Source: Vacuolonema iberomarrocanum LEGE 07170
Lineage (GTDB): Bacteria > Cyanobacteriota > Cyanobacteriia > Elainellales > Elainellaceae
DNA length: 64,000 nucleotides
Assembly: GCA_015207365.1 (NCBI GenBank)
Contig: JADEXA010000042.1
Span: forward strand, 1-64,000
Reading direction: 5' to 3'
Under the pieces are notes generated by a model, which had not been told where the DNA came from, did not search any database, and saw only the letters and a list, made by a program, of their open reading frames with translations. How positions within the stretch are numbered: position 1 is the first letter of the stretch; every line of letters begins with the position of its first letter. The translations under genes were made by a program, and so were the position numbers. Positions 61,297 through 64,000 of this stretch are shown here, piece after piece.

Positions 61297-62685
61297 TTAA
61301 ACGGGCAATACCTTACCTCGCAGACCCGAAGGAGCGTCAATGCCGTAGCGATAGAGCAGTGTGGGGAGGATGTCGTAAAGTTGGGCTCCTTCCAGCACTT
61401 GCCCTTGCCTTGGTTTGAGCGGATCGTGGAAGATCATTAAGCCGAAGGGGGCGTGGTTGGCATCGTCGGGGCCTGTATCGTTTTCGGTGCTATGGATTTT
61501 GCCTGTCCCGACGGTGCCGAGCGATCGCCAGGCGAGCTCATCAAAATAGGCAATCAAATCCGGCGCAATCCCCCGAACCTTCTGGTAAATCTCCTGGGGT
61601 TTCATAATGCGATTGGGGAGCGGATTGCCATCGGGAGCTGGAATTTTAGCAAGCTTTTCGGCAATTTCGGTGCGGGTCGTTTCGTACTCTGCTAGGGGAA
61701 TAATGCCCTGGGGTTCTCGCCCCTGCACATTTAGAAAAACGCGGCCATAGTAGCCCCCCGCTCCCCAAGCTTTGGTGCGGCTCCAATCAACCTCCACTTG
61801 ATCCAGCGGTGTTGGCTCCGTTGGCGTTTCCTTCAAAACCAAATAACCCTCGCGGATAAACCATTCGTTGATGCAGATACCCCCCATCAACGGACGTGCC
61901 CCATGATCCGACACCACTAGCACTGCCGTTTCGTCATCGCACTGGGCCAGCAGTTCTCCCACCCGCTTGTCGATATAGACGTAGTAATCGTGAATCGCAT
62001 TGGCAAAGGCCGCGCCGGGTTCATATTGGGGATGGCGGGGATCCATTGGTTTCCAGAAGGAATGATGGATGCGATCGACTCCCATATCCACCAGCATTAA
62101 AAAGTCGAGAGCATCCTGATGTAAGAGCTTTTCTGCCAGAGTAAACCGCTGATCGCAAAGGGCATAGATATTTTGCAGCGTACGGGCTTTGTCCTCAGAG
62201 CGAAATTCTGGTACATCCAGCAGAAAGTCGGGCATCCAGGCGTGAATTTGCTCAGCCAATTCCGGAGGATGAGTGAAGGGCACATCCTTATTGGGAGTGA
62301 GGAAACAAGACACCAGTTGCCCATTGATGGGGTAAGGTGGCGATGTTCCGGGCACACTGAGAGCCGCAACGCGCCAACCGGCCTCACCCAAAATATCCCA
62401 CAGCCGAGGAACTTTGACTGCACGTCCGTCAGAAATGGACATCGCTCCGTAGGCTCGACTACGACGATTCCGAAAACCGTAGATACCCAGCTCCCCCGGA
62501 TCGCGCCCACTCATCATGCAGCTCCAGGCTGGCACCGTAATGGCAGGGGTGCTGCTCTCCAACCGCCCATAGCTGCCTTGGGCCATCAACCGCGATAGGT
62601 TGGGCAGATCATCTTGCCATTGCTCGAAGACCAGGGACGGTTCCATGCAGTCGAGTCCGATGATGAGCAGTCGTGGGGTAGGCAT
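61297..62685 (-). CDS. Type I phosphodiesterase/nucleotide pyrophosphatase family enzyme
   Basis: 462 residues from the ATG at 62685 (MPTPRLLIIGLDCMEPSLVF); the frame runs on upstream, but that part overlaps the end of lgt and is not family-like. This is an alkaline-phosphatase-superfamily enzyme: metal-binding Asp in IIGLDCMEP, nucleophile Thr in STPAITVPAW, MVDMGVDRIHHSFW-type second Asp/His, and VVSDHGARPLMGG with the Asp-His pair. Two metal ions are expected. Such enzymes cleave phosphodiesters or release phosphate from nucleotides; the substrate is unknown. A predicted soluble enzyme without signal peptide. It lies 137 bp downstream of lgt on the same strand. Confidence 0.87.
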   Translation of the reverse strand: MPTPRLLIIGLDCMEPSLVFEQWQDDLPNLSRLMAQGSYGRLESSTPAITVPAWSCMMSGRDPGELGIYGFRNRRSRAYGAMSISDGRAVKVPRLWDILGEAGWRVAALSVPGTSPPYPINGQLVSCFLTPNKDVPFTHPPELAEQIHAWMPDFLLDVPEFRSEDKARTLQNIYALCDQRFTLAEKLLHQDALDFLMLVDMGVDRIHHSFWKPMDPRHPQYEPGAAFANAIHDYYVYIDKRVGELLAQCDDETAVLVVSDHGARPLMGGICINEWFIREGYLVLKETPTEPTPLDQVEVDWSRTKAWGAGGYYGRVFLNVQGREPQGIIPLAEYETTRTEIAEKLAKIPAPDGNPLPNRIMKPQEIYQKVRGIAPDLIAYFDELAWRSLGTVGTGKIHSTENDTGPDDANHAPFGLMIFHDPLKPRQGQVLEGAQLYDILPTLLYRYGIDAPSGLRGKVLPV

Positions 62686-62822
62686 GGTGGGAAAGAGGAC
62701 GCGTAGATGAGTGGATGGGGGTAGGAATGAAATGCAGATGAATGCGGATGAGCGTAGATAGGCGCGGATATTGACAACGCTTAGTGATTTTGTGCTTTTG
62801 TCGGGGATAATACCCCCAACTT

Positions 62823-63665
62823 TTAGCCGTTGGATTCTTGCACCGCTGAAGGGCGATGGCGACGGTAGAGGAAGAAAGCCGCTGTGGAGATGGCGATCGC
62901 CGTCAAAACATGCACGACATTGAACGGTGTACCAGGGAAGAACCAGGAATCGGTGCGCAGGAATTCGAGGAAGAAGCGGCCGAGGGGGTACCAGAGCAGG
63001 TAAAGCAGAGCAATGTCGCCATCGCGCAGTTGTGCCTGAAAGCGACGAGAAATCCAGAAAATCAACGCAAAACCCAAAAAATTCCACAAAGATTCATATA
63101 GGAATAGTGGATGAAAGTAGGTGCTTTCGGGGTAGGTCGTGAGGTCATTGTAGGGAGCAATGCGGTGTTGCGGATCGATGCGGAGTCCCCAAGGGAGAGT
63201 GGTGGGCGGGCCGTAGAGTTCCTGGTTGATGAAGTTACCCCAACGCCCGATCGCCTGGGCGAGGGGCAACCCCAGGGTAATCGCATCCAAAAATACCAAA
63301 ATCGGTAGCTTGCGCACGCTGCAATAAATCCAGAGGGCAATCCCCCCAAAAATTAGGCCGCCAAAAATATGGATGCCGCCGCCCCACACCTGCAGAATTT
63401 CTATCGGATTTGCCAGGTAATGGCCAATGCCCTGCGCGGATCGCGGCGATTGAATGAAGACATAGTAGAGCCGTGCTCCGATAAATCCTGGAATCAGAAT
63501 CCAGATCAGCAGATCCCATAGGTCATCACTGCTCTGACCCCGCCGTTCCACTTCGCGGCTGGCAATCCATGAGGCGACCAGCACGGCAGTTGCCATCAAC
63601 AAGCCATACCAGCGGAGGGTGATGGGGCCAATATCAATAATGGTGGGATCGACGGGGGGATACAT
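62823..63665 (-). CDS. lgt: Prolipoprotein diacylglyceryl transferase
   Basis: Moves a diacylglyceryl group from phosphatidylglycerol to the lipobox cysteine of prolipoproteins at the plasma membrane. 280 residues, about seven membrane helices. Signatures: the start MYPPVDPTIIDIGPITLRWYGLL (shortened), HIFGGLIFGGIA, the Lgt motif GRWGNFINQELYG (R141, N144, E149) and, late, GRFFLEFLRTD. Length and helices are normal. The ATG at 63665 is the family start. It could share a transcript with the phosphodiesterase gene downstream. Confidence 0.96.
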   Translation of the reverse strand: MYPPVDPTIIDIGPITLRWYGLLMATAVLVASWIASREVERRGQSSDDLWDLLIWILIPGFIGARLYYVFIQSPRSAQGIGHYLANPIEILQVWGGGIHIFGGLIFGGIALWIYCSVRKLPILVFLDAITLGLPLAQAIGRWGNFINQELYGPPTTLPWGLRIDPQHRIAPYNDLTTYPESTYFHPLFLYESLWNFLGFALIFWISRRFQAQLRDGDIALLYLLWYPLGRFFLEFLRTDSWFFPGTPFNVVHVLTAIAISTAAFFLYRRHRPSAVQESNG

Positions 63666-63776
63666 AGATTCTAAATGTGAGATGTAGATGAGCAGAGGCT
63701 AAGCAGAATCTTCATGATATTGAATTGTTCGCTGACCGATCAATGCGCCAGGGGAGGAACACTGGGGGGCTTCGTT

Positions 63777-63998
63777 TTACCAGAGACGAATGGCGGTCAC
63801 AGCAACCTTGCCCGAAAGGCACATATCCACATCGGCGTTGGGATCACGGAGGCGATCGCCAAATACCCCGGCGTACCGAAAGCCTTCCTCCTCCAGCGCA
63901 TACTCTGTGGGCATCGGTTGAGTGCAGAGCGGGCAGAACACGATGTCTGGTTCTGGGGCATAGGATTCGGGGTGCGGGAGGTTGATGTTCCAAAACAT
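63777..63998 (-). CDS. Small CxxC protein, unknown
   Basis: 73 residues from an ATG at 63998, next to the right edge, so a longer start beyond the window cannot be excluded. CPLCTQPMP holds a CxxC pair, and a single further Cys occurs in VDMCLSGK, so a zinc site within one chain is incomplete. There is no signal peptide. No family recognised; the start region is aromatic and polar (MFWNINLPHPESYAPEPD). It lies about 110 bp upstream of lgt on the same strand. Confidence 0.5.
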   Translation of the reverse strand: MFWNINLPHPESYAPEPDIVFCPLCTQPMPTEYALEEEGFRYAGVFGDRLRDPNADVDMCLSGKVAVTAIRLW

Positions 63999-64000
63999 CC

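Noticed and set aside
62686..63087. N-terminal extension of the phosphodiesterase-like gene
   Set aside because: It overlaps the lgt coding region in another frame and is rich in Pro/Arg/Ser as a shadow translation would be.
1..64000. tRNA, rRNA, CRISPR, prophage or complete insertion sequence
   Set aside because: No T-loop-type GTTCGAATC cloverleaf, no regularly spaced repeats and no transposase, integrase or phage structural genes were seen; the serine recombinase alone does not make a mobile element.

Overview
The window is chromosomal DNA from a cyanobacterium. The markers are the photosystem II D1 gene psbA at the left edge, a CCB-type cytochrome b6 haem maturation factor, an XisF-like recombinase of the cyanobacterial type, glutamyl-tRNA reductase, cyanobacterial RNA-binding and SH3-type proteins, and very frequent copies of the HIP1 octamer GCGATCGC inside genes. 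The two pentapeptide-repeat proteins, the large sensor kinases and the many intergenic palindromes suggest a filamentous or otherwise larger-genome lineage, but the species cannot be named from the sequence.

Layout. 1-3.5 kb: psbA (3' end cut off), hemA, gcvT. 3.9-9 kb: a very large STAND-type ATPase fused through one membrane helix to five exported ASH-like beta domains, then a 1-Cys peroxiredoxin. 9-13.7 kb: GT-C glycosyltransferase, SagB-type double nitroreductase and a pentapeptide-repeat protein. 14.6-17.2 kb: convergent ilvD and panB, which act one after the other on ketoisovalerate. 18-25 kb: an unknown membrane protein, then the type IV pilus motor set pilB-pilT-pilC with an unknown fourth gene. 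25.9-31.7 kb: chaperone cluster grpE-dnaK-dnaJ, running by overlapping codons into a TusA-like protein and rsgA. 31.8-36.9 kb: a TldE/PmbA-like protein, a serine recombinase with a degenerate catalytic domain, and a sensor kinase. 36.9-38.9 kb: a gene-poor 2-kb stretch holding a candidate 49-residue secreted peptide. 38.9-46.9 kb: second pentapeptide protein, RppB-like kinase, RNA-binding protein, nitrilase, CPA2 antiporter, cation efflux protein and an SH3-like protein. 47.4-55.3 kb: two HAD phosphatases, an M15-like protein that has lost a zinc ligand, a Ser-tailed membrane protein, DUF456, the CCB protein and a DacB-type carboxypeptidase. 55.8-60.5 kb: a two-gene phosphorelay operon. 61.3-64 kb: a phosphodiesterase-like enzyme, lgt and a small CxxC protein.

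The most striking feature outside the genes is a set of at least eight families of intergenic palindromes, typically 60-105 bp. They lie between genes, often just past gene ends, and in two places different families are stacked side by side. Copies of one family differ in their stem sequence, but the changes are paired, so base-pairing is kept. This points to mobile or hairpin-maintained elements. No tRNA, rRNA, CRISPR array, complete insertion sequence or prophage was seen.
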